The notes under the pieces: model-generated
What the model saw: only the letters and a program-made list of their open reading frames with translations
What the model was told of the DNA's origin: nothing
Database searches by the model: none
Position numbers and translations under genes: made by a program
Part shown: positions 35,034 through 43,887 of the stretch, piece after piece
Layout of the letters: the number at the start of each line of letters is the position of its first letter
Numbering within the stretch: the stretch's first letter is position 1
NCBI RefSeq assembly: GCF_004364935.1
Contig: NZ_SOBT01000013.1
Span: forward strand, 124,001-188,000
Source of the DNA: Panacagrimonas perspica
GTDB lineage: Bacteria; Pseudomonadota; Gammaproteobacteria; Nevskiales; Nevskiaceae
Length of the DNA: 64,000 bases
Direction of reading: 5' to 3'

Positions 35034-35237
35034 GGTCGGGATTCGTGGGATGAGAGTGGATCGAATGCAGGACGTTCGTGGACTGTGGACGCCCGAGCGA
35101 CCGATGTGAGGGGCCGCTCGCAGCAAGCGGAGCACAAGGCGCGCCCGGCGAATGCTTATTCGAAATCAGGGCGTCCGTCGCGCGATCTCCGGGATCGTCC
35201 CTTGCAGTCGCCATCCTTCCCGCCGCAGGAGAAGCGC

Positions 35238-35591
35238 ATGGCCCGCTATGGAAAGACTGCCGCCACGAAGGTGAAGAAGGCCTTGGAGGAGCGGAAGAAA
35301 GGCACGCTGAAAAGTGGCCGCTCGGGAAAGACAGTCCGCAGCCGGAAGCAGGCGATCGCCATCGGTCTGTCGGAGGCCCGGCGTGCGGGGGGCAAGGTGC
35401 CGAAGAAGAAAGCCCCGGCCAGGAACTCTCCGGCGCGGAAGGCGGGCCGGAAGGCGACGAGCAAGACATCGTCAGCTCGCAAGAGCCCCCGAGCGTCGGC
35501 CGCGAAGAGAGCCGGTCGAAAGTCCGCGACCGCCAGGAAGGCGACGAAGACGCGGGGCCGCGCGAAGACGAAGCGAGCGGCGCGCAAGTAA
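35238..35591 (+). CDS. Histone-like basic protein (DUF6496-like N-terminus)
   Basis: A 117-residue, extremely basic protein. The first 55 residues (MARYGKTAATKVKKALEERK, GTLKSGRSGKTVRSRKQAIA, GLSEARRAGGKVPKKK) fit the DUF6496 pattern of small conserved bacterial proteins. The rest is a Lys/Ala/Arg/Ser repeat tail like histone H1 or AlgP. DNA binding or compaction is inferred from composition. GGAGAAGCGC before ATG 35238 is a good ribosome site. Confidence 0.75.
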   Translation: MARYGKTAATKVKKALEERKKGTLKSGRSGKTVRSRKQAIAIGLSEARRAGGKVPKKKAPARNSPARKAGRKATSKTSSARKSPRASAAKRAGRKSATARKATKTRGRAKTKRAARK

Positions 35592-35702
35592 GGCGGCTCG
35601 ACGACGTTCGTGGCTGTTGGTCGTTCCGCACGCGGTCCCTGTATCGTCGGGTTTCTGCGCCGGCGGATTTCTGCGCCGCCTCTGCGATGGAGAAAGATCG
35701 TC

Positions 35703-38700
35703 GTGAACCAAGCACCTCAAGCACGCAAGGGCCGGTCGCTGGCCAGCCCCTCGGGCCTTCGGGCGGACGTCACGACGGCCGGCTCGATTCGCCGGCTCCA
35801 CTGCCGGGACGTCACGCTCTCCCTGTTCGTCGGCAACGAGCTGGAGGATGGCGCCAGCAACATCTACCTGCGCCGCCGCGGAGCGAGCCCCGAAGCGACG
35901 CCTCTGCTCGGGCCCTCCAGCCCCACGCGCGTCGAGCGAAGCGGTCGCGAGAACGCGCTGCTCGGGGGTGGAGAGTGGCAAGGGATCCGCTACCAGATCT
36001 CGTTGATCCTGTCCGAGAGTGCGAGCGCCTGGTTCTGGCACGTCGCGCTCGAAAACTGCACCGCCACCGCAGAAGAATTCGATCTCACGTACGTGCAGGA
36101 CGTCGCGCTCGCCTCGTACGGCGCAGTCCGCCTGAACGAGTTCTATGTGAGCCAGTACCTCGACCACGCGCCGTTGCTGCATGCGCGGTTCGGGCGGCTG
36201 GTGGCCACGCGCCAGAACCAGGCGGTCGATGGCCGCCATCCCTGGACCTTGATCGGCTCGCTGCGGTCGGGCGCCGCGTTCGCTACCGACGCGCTGCAGT
36301 TCCACGGCTTCGCTTCACGACAGCGAGCCCCGCTGCCGGGACTCGCGGGCGAACTTCCGGGTCGACGCCTGCAACACGAGCACGCCATGGTCGTCATCCG
36401 CGATGCACCGATCGCGCTGGCAGCGGGCGCTCGCATCGACAGCGGGTTCTTCGGCGGGTACTGGGAGCATCATCCCGAGGCCACATCGGATGCCGATGCC
36501 CAGCGGGCCGACGATCTGCTGCGGCTTCCGGAAGCCCGGCCGATGGCGCTTGCCGCTGGCAATGCGGTGGAAGAGGCCTCACCGCGATCGCTGTTTTCTT
36601 CGGCGCCGTTGTTGCGCTGCCAGCGATTGGATCGGCCTGCGCTGCGCGCCCTGTTTCCCGCGCCGTGGCGGCATGAAGAGACCGACAACGAGGATCGGCT
36701 GCTCTCGTTCTTCCACGCGGCCGATCGGCACGTGGTCCTGCAGGAAAAGGAGTGGGCGACGCTGCGGCCGCACGGGCATGTCCTTCGCACCGGCCGGCAT
36801 CTGACGCCCGACGAATCCGCATTGACGTCGACGGCCTGGATGGCCGGCGTCTTCCACTCGATGACCACGCAGGGTCATGTGAGCATCAACCGTTTCCTGT
36901 CCACCGTACACAGCTATTTGAGCCTGTTCCGGTCTCACGGGCAGCGCGTGTTCGTGGAGATCGACGGCGCGTGGCAGCTGCTCGATGTTCCGTCCGCGTT
37001 CGAGATGTCGCCGACCGGCTGCCGCTGGATCTATCGGCACGCAGGCGGCGAGATCCACGTGCGTTCCGAGGCGCACAGCGATCCGCACGCCGTCACGGTC
37101 GGCGTCGAGATCGTCCGCGGACCCGCATCGCGGATCCTGGTGTCGCATCACGTCGCGCTCAATGGCGACGACGGCAGCACGCAAGCTCCGGCCCTGTGGA
37201 GAGCGGACGGACGCGACATCGTTCTCACGGCGATCGCGGATTCCGATGTGGGCCGCCGCTTTCCGGATGGATGTTTCCGGCTCTCGCCGCTCGACGGGAC
37301 GAGCGTGGAGCAGGTAGGCGGTGACGAGCTCTTGTTCGACGATGGCGTGTCACGCAGCGAACCCTTCGTCTGCCTGGTGACGGCGCCGGCCACGACATTC
37401 GGCTTTCGCGTTCGCGGTCATCTGGTCGCCGAGGATGGCGACGAGGTGCTGAAGACAGCCGACCACGAGCCCCTGATCCCGCGGTTCTCGCTCGAGGCCG
37501 AGGGAGCCGGGACGAAGGACGAGCAGGTCAAGCGGCTCGGTGATATCGCGACGTGGTTCACCCACAACGCCTTCGTCCATTACCTGTCGCCTCGCGGCCT
37601 GGAGCAGTATTCCGGCGGCGGCTGGGGTACGCGCGACGTCTGCCAGGGTCCGGTGGAACTGCTGCTCGCTCTGGATCGCGTTGCACCGATCCGCGATCTG
37701 CTGCTGCGCGTCATGGCGACGCAGAACGCCGACGGCGACTGGCCGCAGTGGTTCATGTTCTTCGAGCGCGAACGGAACATCCGCCCGGGCGATTCCCACG
37801 GCGACATCGTGTTCTGGCCGCTGCTCGCGCTCGGCCAGTATCTGGTCGCCTCCGGCGACGGCGGCCTGCTGGACGAGTCCGTGGCGTTTTTCCAGCAAGG
37901 AGAGCGCGGCACGGTGTGGGATCACGTGCAGCGCGCGATGAAGGTGATCGACCAGCGTGTCATCGCCGGCACGCGCCTGGCTGCGTACGGACACGGCGAC
38001 TGGAACGATTCGCTCCAGCCCGCCGATCCCGTCATGCGCGAACGCCTGTGCAGTGCGTGGACCGTCACGCTGCACGTGCAGATGCTGACGACGCTGGCGC
38101 AAGGATTGCGCGCGGTGGGTCGTCACGAGCAGGCCGCTGCGCTGGAGGCGCAGATCGACGGCGTGCGCGCCGACTTTCAGCGGCACCTGGTCGTGGATGG
38201 CGTCCTCACTGGATACGCGCTGTTCCAGGACGACGACGCTCCACGCTTGCTGCTTCACCCTCGCGACGAGAGCACCGGCGTTCGCTACAGCGCGCTCGCG
38301 ATGGTGCACGCCATCCTCGAGGATCTGCTGACGCCCGAGCAGGCGAAAACCCACCTGCGCCTGCTGGAATCGGAACTCAGCGGGCCGGACGGACTGCGGC
38401 TGTTCGATCGGCCGATGCGCTATCACGGCGGTCCGCAGCGCCTGTTCCAGCGCGCCGAGACCGCGACGTACTTCGGGCGCGAGATCGGCCTGATGTACAT
38501 GCATGCGCACCTGCGCTACGCCCAGGCGCTTGCCCGCGTCGGCGACGCCGAGCGCTTCTTCCAGGCGTTGTGCCAGGCCACGCCCATCGGCATCCGGTCG
38601 GTCGTGCCGGGCGCGACTTTGCGTCAGGCCAACTGTTACTACTCGAGCTCCGATGCGACGTTCGAGGATCGCGACCAGGCGAGTGCCGAGTACGACCGCG

Positions 38701-39071
38701 TGCGAAATGGGACGATTCCGTTCGACGGCGGCTGGCGCGTCTACTCGAGCGGGGCCGGTATCGCGCTGGGCCTGATCGTGCGCCGGTTCCTTGGACTGAG
38801 CGTCGAATGGAACCGTCTCAGCCTCGATCCGGTGATGCCGCCGGCCCTCGACGGACTGCGGGTCCAGACCTCGTTGCTGGGCCGGCCGGTCAGCGTGATC
38901 TATTCGGTGCGCGGGACGGGCTCCGGAGTGAACGGCGTGGTGCTGAACACGCGCGCCGTCGCATTCACGACTGGCGCGAATCCCTATCGGCGCGGAGCGG
39001 CCATTCTGGATCGCGGAGCCATCATCGGGCTGCTCGAACAGGAGAACGTTCTGGAAATCGACGTCGGCTGA
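35703..39071 (+). CDS. GH94-type glycoside phosphorylase, 1,2-beta-oligoglucan phosphorylase-like
   Basis: A 1122-residue protein from GTG 35703, preceded by GGAGA; an earlier GTG at 35610 is in frame but codes an Arg-rich extension. Residues about 30-450 form the N-terminal beta-sandwich; a linker and the (alpha/alpha)6 barrel follow. ARGLEQYSGGGWGTRDVCQG and the catalytic-acid motif GHGDWNDSLQ are family landmarks, and QANCYYSSSDATFEDR and GWRVYSSGAGIAL lie near the end. GH94 enzymes split beta-glucans with phosphate. Length near 1110 fits 1,2-beta-oligoglucan phosphorylases better than cellobiose phosphorylase (about 800). No signal peptide, so it acts in the cytoplasm. It stands alone. 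Confidence 0.8.
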   Translation: MNQAPQARKGRSLASPSGLRADVTTAGSIRRLHCRDVTLSLFVGNELEDGASNIYLRRRGASPEATPLLGPSSPTRVERSGRENALLGGGEWQGIRYQISLILSESASAWFWHVALENCTATAEEFDLTYVQDVALASYGAVRLNEFYVSQYLDHAPLLHARFGRLVATRQNQAVDGRHPWTLIGSLRSGAAFATDALQFHGFASRQRAPLPGLAGELPGRRLQHEHAMVVIRDAPIALAAGARIDSGFFGGYWEHHPEATSDADAQRADDLLRLPEARPMALAAGNAVEEASPRSLFSSAPLLRCQRLDRPALRALFPAPWRHEETDNEDRLLSFFHAADRHVVLQEKEWATLRPHGHVLRTGRHLTPDESALTSTAWMAGVFHSMTTQGHVSINRFLSTVHSYLSLFRSHGQRVFVEIDGAWQLLDVPSAFEMSPTGCRWIYRHAGGEIHVRSEAHSDPHAVTVGVEIVRGPASRILVSHHVALNGDDGSTQAPALWRADGRDIVLTAIADSDVGRRFPDGCFRLSPLDGTSVEQVGGDELLFDDGVSRSEPFVCLVTAPATTFGFRVRGHLVAEDGDEVLKTADHEPLIPRFSLEAEGAGTKDEQVKRLGDIATWFTHNAFVHYLSPRGLEQYSGGGWGTRDVCQGPVELLLALDRVAPIRDLLLRVMATQNADGDWPQWFMFFERERNIRPGDSHGDIVFWPLLALGQYLVASGDGGLLDESVAFFQQGERGTVWDHVQRAMKVIDQRVIAGTRLAAYGHGDWNDSLQPADPVMRERLCSAWTVTLHVQMLTTLAQGLRAVGRHEQAAALEAQIDGVRADFQRHLVVDGVLTGYALFQDDDAPRLLLHPRDESTGVRYSALAMVHAILEDLLTPEQAKTHLRLLESELSGPDGLRLFDRPMRYHGGPQRLFQRAETATYFGREIGLMYMHAHLRYAQALARVGDAERFFQALCQATPIGIRSVVPGATLRQANCYYSSSDATFEDRDQASAEYDRVRNGTIPFDGGWRVYSSGAGIALGLIVRRFLGLSVEWNRLSLDPVMPPALDGLRVQTSLLGRPVSVIYSVRGTGSGVNGVVLNTRAVAFTTGANPYRRGAAILDRGAIIGLLEQENVLEIDVG

Positions 39072-39108
39072 GATCGGCTCCGCGCGCCGGGACCCACGCT
39101 CGGCCCTG

Positions 39109-40320
39109 CTACCAGACCAGTGGCAGTCGCGTGATCTTCGATACCGTGCCGCCGCAGACGGTGACATCCGCGCCCTTTTCGAGCGTGAAGTCGGGGATGT
39201 GCTTCAGCCATTCCTGCAGACCGATGACCAGCTCGTTGCGTCCGAGCAATGCGCCCGGGCAGCGATGAGGCCCGTGGCCGAAGGTCAGGATCTTGTGGAC
39301 CGGCCGGTTCCAGTCCACGTCGAGCGGCCGCTCGTAGATGGACGGATCGAGATTGAAGAACTGCGAGGCGATGGCGACCATGTCGCCTTCCTTGAAGACG
39401 GTTCCTTCGATCTCGAAGTCCCCGCGCGCCTGCCGCGCCATCGTCACCACCGGGAAGCGCCGGATCAGTTCGAGCGAGGCCGCCGGAATCAGCTCCGGCT
39501 TCTCCACCAGCGCGCGTCGATGTTCCGGGTTCTGTGCCAGGAACAGCATCACGAAGCTGAAGAGCGAAGAGACGGTATCCAGGCCTGCCATCAGGATATG
39601 GATGGCCGCGTTCAGCGCTTCGGCTTCGGTGATGGGCCGGCCCGCGATGTCGGCATTGGCCGCCCGGCTCAGCAGGTCTTCACCGTCTTTTCCGCGGCGC
39701 TCGTTCAGATAGGGCTCGAGATAAGCCGCGAGGCCATTCATGGCCGCGACGCGCTTGTCGGGATCCGGGTCGCGCGTCGACGCCTCGGCGAGGCCGCCCA
39801 GCTTTTCGCGATCGGTGGTGGGCAGCGCGACCAGTTCGAGAAAGACCGAGAGCGGCAGCACATCGCCCATCTGCGAGATGAATTCGCAGCCGCGCGCCGG
39901 CGCCAAGGTGGAGGCGAGCTCCGCGGCGAGACTTCGCACCGACTCGCTGCGTCCGCCGATGATCTTGGGCGTGAGGCCGGCGTTGAGGAAGGCGCGGAAC
40001 GGCTGGTGCTCCGGAGGGTCGAGCGTCAGCGCGCCCATCGAGACCTGTGCGGGTGCCACCGGGACGAAGAAATAGCGCGAGCTGAAACGCTCGTGATCCC
40101 CGTACAGCGCCAGGACGTCCGGCCCGCGCACTGCGACCCAGTGACCGCCGTGATGCGGCGACCACACGAACGGATAGGGCGTTGCGCGCTGGAATTCCAC
40201 GAACGCCTCGTGGAAGCGATTGGCGTCGCGAGTGGGGTTGTAGACGTCGAAGTCCACGACCAGATGCTCGGGGACGTGACTCGGAATCCGCTCCTTCTCG
40301 ATTCGCGGTGCGTCGTTCAT
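39109..40320 (-). CDS. Cytochrome P450
   Basis: A 403-residue soluble bacterial P450. The I-helix oxygen motif is AGLDTVSS (about residue 242), the K-helix ExxR is ELIR, and the heme loop is FGHGPHRCPGALLGR (about 350) with the Cys thiolate. It hydroxylates a hydrophobic substrate using electrons from a ferredoxin; no ferredoxin or reductase gene is next to it. It is divergent from the first bicupin and shares its upstream region with the MocR-type repeats. The CYP family cannot be assigned by eye. Confidence 0.95.
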   Translation of the reverse strand: MNDAPRIEKERIPSHVPEHLVVDFDVYNPTRDANRFHEAFVEFQRATPYPFVWSPHHGGHWVAVRGPDVLALYGDHERFSSRYFFVPVAPAQVSMGALTLDPPEHQPFRAFLNAGLTPKIIGGRSESVRSLAAELASTLAPARGCEFISQMGDVLPLSVFLELVALPTTDREKLGGLAEASTRDPDPDKRVAAMNGLAAYLEPYLNERRGKDGEDLLSRAANADIAGRPITEAEALNAAIHILMAGLDTVSSLFSFVMLFLAQNPEHRRALVEKPELIPAASLELIRRFPVVTMARQARGDFEIEGTVFKEGDMVAIASQFFNLDPSIYERPLDVDWNRPVHKILTFGHGPHRCPGALLGRNELVIGLQEWLKHIPDFTLEKGADVTVCGGTVSKITRLPLVW

Positions 40321-40625
40321 TCTTGCTCTCTCCTCTCCACGGCTTTGAATCGCCCGCCGTCATGACACGTTTTCCGGCCAGGAGCTGGACAACGCTGCAC
40401 CTGCGCGGAAGCCTGCCTGACGAACTGTTCGTACGGTAACGCGCCCCTTTGCCGCCGGTGCTGCCCGTCGGAACAGGCCTTCACTGCGAGCCTGTGATGG
40501 CCTCACGGCGTGCCCGCCCACGCTACTTGGTCCGATGACTCTCCCGCGACTTGGTACTACCCCTGCATCCCGGGCCGGGTGGACCATCCTCGGACCGCCT
40601 TATCCGGTCCGAAGGAGAAAGAACG
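40321..40625. promoter_or_regulatory. Divergent region P450/bicupin
   Basis: This 305-base region carries both divergent promoters and no gene. The right part holds the TTGGT direct repeat annotated separately. GAAGGAG before 40626 is the bicupin ribosome site. Confidence 0.45.
40525..40560 (+). promoter_or_regulatory. Candidate MocR operator: TTGGT direct repeat, 24-bp period
   Basis: ACTTGGTCCG (40525) and ACTTGGTACTAC (40549-40560) are direct repeats offset by exactly 24 bases, 65 bases before the bicupin start. The same pair with the same offset occurs upstream of two other units (43131 and 46172). MocR-family regulators such as GabR bind direct repeats with an ATACCA-like core, the complement of TTGGTAT. 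Confidence 0.6.
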
Positions 40626-41492
40626 ATGGGTGTCAACGAAACCGCCGCAACGAGTACGCCGGCAACGCACAAGGTCCATGGCGGCACGCAGGATCCGCCG
40701 CCGGATCAGTGGATTCCGTTCGAGTGGGAAGAGCCCCGCCTCGGGCGGCAGGTGCACGGCGAGATCGCCGTGATCCGCACCTTCGGGACGTCGGGCACGC
40801 TGATGGCCGGGTTCTGGCGCACGGGTCCGACGTCGCCCGGTGGCTCGAAGGATGGTTCTCACAAGATCGTGTATTCGGCACCGCTGGGCGACGAGACGGC
40901 CGTCGTCATTGACGGTTCCGCCACGCTCACCGTGAAATCCACCGGCAAGAGGTACGAGGTGGCGCCGGGCAGCATCATCAGCAGCCCGAAGAACCTGGAA
41001 GTGACGTGGGAGATCAACGGGCCCAGCTTCAAGAAGTACTGGTGCATCTTCAACGGAACCCATCCCGTGGCGAATCCGCCGCAGGACCTGAAGATCTCCA
41101 ACATCAACGACAACCCGGCCGAGTGGCAGGAATACCACTTCGAGGAGCCCAAGGAAGGACCGTTGGTGGCGGGTGAGCTGTTCTTCATCCGTGAAGGCGG
41201 TTCGACCAGCACGATGCTCAGCGGCATCTGGCGTTCCGGCAAGGGAATTGCAGGCAGTGATGTGGACGCGAAGGGCAAGATGGTGACGCCGTACACCGGC
41301 GTGCTCGGCGACGAAACGATTTTGCTGCTCGAAGGCGAAGTCGACGTGATCGAAACCCTGAGCGGCAGGAAGCATTCGTTCCGCGCCGGCGACGTGATCG
41401 GCCTGTCATCCGGCATGCACGTCACGTGGATCTCGAAGGGACCGTTCTCGAAGAAGCTCTGGGTCATCACCAAGGATCAACTGCCCAGTTGA
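40626..41492 (+). CDS. Bicupin protein 1
   Basis: A 288-residue soluble protein with two cupin domains in tandem (about 25-150 and 165-285). Each has the same plan: W.PFEWEEP, a G(T/S).(T/S)G(T/L)M..(F/I)WR block, PLGDETAVVIDGSATLTV or VLGDETILLLEGEVDVIE, and a final VTWEI/VTWIS strand. The pattern is Cupin_3-like (as in EutQ and ureidoglycine aminohydrolase relatives), but the usual HxH metal ligands are absent. Reaction unknown. GAAGGAG precedes ATG 40626. A paralogue lies at 46375. A terminator hairpin follows. Confidence 0.78.
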   Translation: MGVNETAATSTPATHKVHGGTQDPPPDQWIPFEWEEPRLGRQVHGEIAVIRTFGTSGTLMAGFWRTGPTSPGGSKDGSHKIVYSAPLGDETAVVIDGSATLTVKSTGKRYEVAPGSIISSPKNLEVTWEINGPSFKKYWCIFNGTHPVANPPQDLKISNINDNPAEWQEYHFEEPKEGPLVAGELFFIREGGSTSTMLSGIWRSGKGIAGSDVDAKGKMVTPYTGVLGDETILLLEGEVDVIETLSGRKHSFRAGDVIGLSSGMHVTWISKGPFSKKLWVITKDQLPS

Positions 41493-41528
41493 TCCGCCAG
41501 AATCATTCTCGAGGGTAGGGACAGCGCT

Positions 41529-41562
41529 CTCGACCGGAACCATGCTCCGGTCGAGGGCTTTT
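41529..41562 (+). terminator. Rho-independent terminator after bicupin 1
   Basis: CTCGACCGGA (41529-41538) pairs perfectly with TCCGGTCGAG (41546-41555) across a 7-base loop, followed by GGCTTTT. It ends the bicupin transcript and separates it from the MocR gene. Confidence 0.8.
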
Positions 41563-41621
41563 CCACATGCGGACTCGTGACGCCCTAGCATAGGAATTGT
41601 TGATCCGGAGCTTCTCGCCAA

Positions 41622-43121
41622 ATGGCCAAGGTGCCACGACGGCTTTCGTCGACCTATTCGGTCTGGCTGATCACCCTCGACGGGGTGGGGACGCTGGTCG
41701 ACCAGCTTGTCCGGGCCTTGCGCGTCGAAATCCTGAAGGGTCAGGTCGGCGCCAGGCTCCCCCCGACGAGGACGCTGGCGAAAGATCTGGGACTGTCGCG
41801 CAATACCGTCATCACTGCGTACGGCGAACTGGCCAACGAAGGGCTGGTCATCAGCCATTTCGGAGGCGGATCGTTCATCGGTGGACAGACGTCCGCCCGC
41901 GAGCCGGGTACATCGGCGAAGACATCTCCGGTCGCCGTCGGTGCAGCACCCGGCGAACTGCGGCTGACCAAGTTCGCGCGCCGGCTCGAACAACTCGATC
42001 CGTCGCCGATCCTCGAGCGGCCGGAACTCAAGTTCGATTTTCGATACGGCCTGCCGGTGCTGGGTGATTTTCCGTTCGGAACCTGGTCCCGCATCGTGGC
42101 GCGCCGTGCGAGCTCTTCGGCGGTATCCGTGCTCGGATACGGTGATGCGGCCGGATACCTGCCGCTGCGCGCCGAAATCGCGCAGTACCTGTTGCGCGCC
42201 CGCGGCGTTCGTTGCGATCCCGAGCAGATCATCATCACCAACGGATCCCAGCAGGCGCTCGATCTGACCGCACGGATCCTGATCGACCCGGGCGACCGGG
42301 TCGTCATCGAGGAGCCGAACTACGAGGGCGCGCGCCAGGCCTTCTCGATGGCGGGCGCAAGAATCGTCGCGGTTCCGGTCGACAAGGACGGCTTACAGGT
42401 GAATCGGCTGCCGGCCCGCTCATCGCGCTGTCGTGCTGCCTACGTCACGCCCTCACATCAATTTCCCACGGGCGCCGTGATGTCGGCGCCCCGTCGTCGC
42501 GAACTCCTGCAGTGGGCGAATGCCCAGGGCTGCTTCGTCATCGAAGACGACTACGACGGAGAGCTGCGATACGACATCCGCCCCATCGAAGCCATCAAGG
42601 GCGGCGACGAGAACGATCAGGTGATCTACGTCGGCACGATGTCGAAGGTTCTGTTTCCGTCCTTGCGGCTCGGCTATCTCGTCAGTCCGCGCCGGCTGGT
42701 GAAGAGCTTCATCGCGGCGAAGCACGCCTGCGATCGCCAGACTCCCGCCTTGCTCCAGACCTCGCTGAGCGACTTCATGGCGCAGGGCCACTTCAACCGG
42801 CATCTGCTTCGCGCACGACGCCTGTGTGCGCAGCGCCGGACCGCTTTGCTCAAGGCGATAGAAGCGCACCTGGGCGCGTCGGTCACCGTCGAAGGAGCGA
42901 ACGCCGGTATCCACGTGATGATGTGGCTGGTGGGGCGTCCGTCATCGGATGTCGCGCGCATCGTCGACAAGGCGGCGGAAGCCGGCGTCGGCATCTATCC
43001 GATCGCGCCGTACTTCATGCACGCGCCGCGCGTGGCCGGTCTTCTTCTGGGATACGCCTCCATGGAAGAAGAAATGATCGACGAAGGAATAAGCCGTCTG
43101 GCGGATGTACTAAAACAATAA
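41622..43121 (+). CDS. MocR/PdxR-type transcriptional regulator (GntR HTH plus aminotransferase fold)
   Basis: A 499-residue regulator. Residues about 25-95 are a GntR winged helix (LVRALRVEILKGQVGARLPP, TRTLAKDLGLSRNTVITAYG). Residues about 130-499 have the fold type I aminotransferase shape with ITNGSQQALDLTARIL, VIEDDYDGELRYD and the PLP lysine in GTMSKVLFPSLRLGY. Such proteins sense PLP or amino-compound adducts and bind direct repeats. It lies within the bicupin/ABM/DUF1329 region, where three promoters share a 24-bp-spaced TTGGT repeat, so it is the likely local regulator (inference). Confidence 0.93.
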   Translation: MAKVPRRLSSTYSVWLITLDGVGTLVDQLVRALRVEILKGQVGARLPPTRTLAKDLGLSRNTVITAYGELANEGLVISHFGGGSFIGGQTSAREPGTSAKTSPVAVGAAPGELRLTKFARRLEQLDPSPILERPELKFDFRYGLPVLGDFPFGTWSRIVARRASSSAVSVLGYGDAAGYLPLRAEIAQYLLRARGVRCDPEQIIITNGSQQALDLTARILIDPGDRVVIEEPNYEGARQAFSMAGARIVAVPVDKDGLQVNRLPARSSRCRAAYVTPSHQFPTGAVMSAPRRRELLQWANAQGCFVIEDDYDGELRYDIRPIEAIKGGDENDQVIYVGTMSKVLFPSLRLGYLVSPRRLVKSFIAAKHACDRQTPALLQTSLSDFMAQGHFNRHLLRARRLCAQRRTALLKAIEAHLGASVTVEGANAGIHVMMWLVGRPSSDVARIVDKAAEAGVGIYPIAPYFMHAPRVAGLLLGYASMEEEMIDEGISRLADVLKQ

Positions 43122-43130
43122 TCATCAAGT

Positions 43131-43164
43131 ATTGGTACTTTCAAATATCGGGATATTGGTTCTT
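43131..43164 (+). promoter_or_regulatory. Candidate MocR operator upstream of the ABM gene
   Basis: ATTGGTACTT (43131) and ATTGGTTCTT (43155) are direct repeats offset by exactly 24 bases, in a local AT-rich stretch just after the MocR gene and 87 bases before the next start. Same core and same period as the repeats at 40525 and 46172. Confidence 0.6.
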
Positions 43165-43250
43165 CCGAAGTTGTCATCGCATCGCCAATCTACTCCTGCG
43201 CTCCTGATCGGCAGGAGCGGTCCAGATCCCAAGGCGGAAGAACCAAGGCG

Positions 43251-43739
43251 ATGGCTATCTATCTCAGCATGCAGCGTGTGCGTTTCTCGAGTCCCGACGG
43301 ATACGAGAAGTTCAAGGTTGTCTTCGCCGACGTGCGAAACCATCTCAAGAAGCACCCCGGGTTTCTGCACCTGACCTGGTGGGACCACCCGGACGATCCG
43401 ACGTGGTTCAACGAAGTGAGCTTCTGGAGCAGCAAGGAAGCGCTGACCAGCTGGCATATGGACACGTACCACAAGCACGCCAAGGAATGGGCGGCGCGTG
43501 GCGCGATCATGGAAGACATCATCACCAACTTCGAGCTCACGAGCACCCGCCTGCTGCGCGTGTGCCCTTGCTGCGGAAACTTCAACGATCGCGCCTTCGA
43601 TCTCGCGCGCGAGCAGCAGGAGCTGGCGACGCCGTGCCAGAAGTGCGGTTTTCACTTCCCGATGCTGGCCGAGACGCCCAACAGCACGGCGGTTTACCAG
43701 GACGCGCCGGGAGCCGTCGGCTCCGCGCTGGAGAGGTGA
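43251..43739 (+). CDS. ABM-like (dimeric alpha-beta barrel) domain fused to a zinc ribbon
   Basis: A 162-residue protein. Residues 1-95 look like an antibiotic-biosynthesis-monooxygenase/EthD-type barrel: IYLSMQRVRFSSPDGYEKFK, HPGFLHLTWWDHPDDP, NEVSFWSSKEALTSWH and the helix TYHKHAKEWAARG. Residues about 100-145 carry two Cys pairs, CPCCG and CQKCG, 32 residues apart, as in a zinc ribbon. The combination is unusual. It may bind a small aromatic or quinone-like molecule; the ribbon suggests protein or nucleic-acid contact. The reaction is unknown. A MocR-type repeat lies upstream. Confidence 0.7.
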   Translation: MAIYLSMQRVRFSSPDGYEKFKVVFADVRNHLKKHPGFLHLTWWDHPDDPTWFNEVSFWSSKEALTSWHMDTYHKHAKEWAARGAIMEDIITNFELTSTRLLRVCPCCGNFNDRAFDLAREQQELATPCQKCGFHFPMLAETPNSTAVYQDAPGAVGSALER

Positions 43740-43887
43740 CGGAACGTGCACCTATCCCTGTTTCCAGGACGAGCCCGCTCGCCGCCTCGCGCGTGATCTA
43801 GAAACAGCAGGGCGTCGTCCATTTGGGACGAACCGACCCTGTAACCCCGTCGAATGCCGAGCATTCCAAATTGCGGAAGGACCTTTT

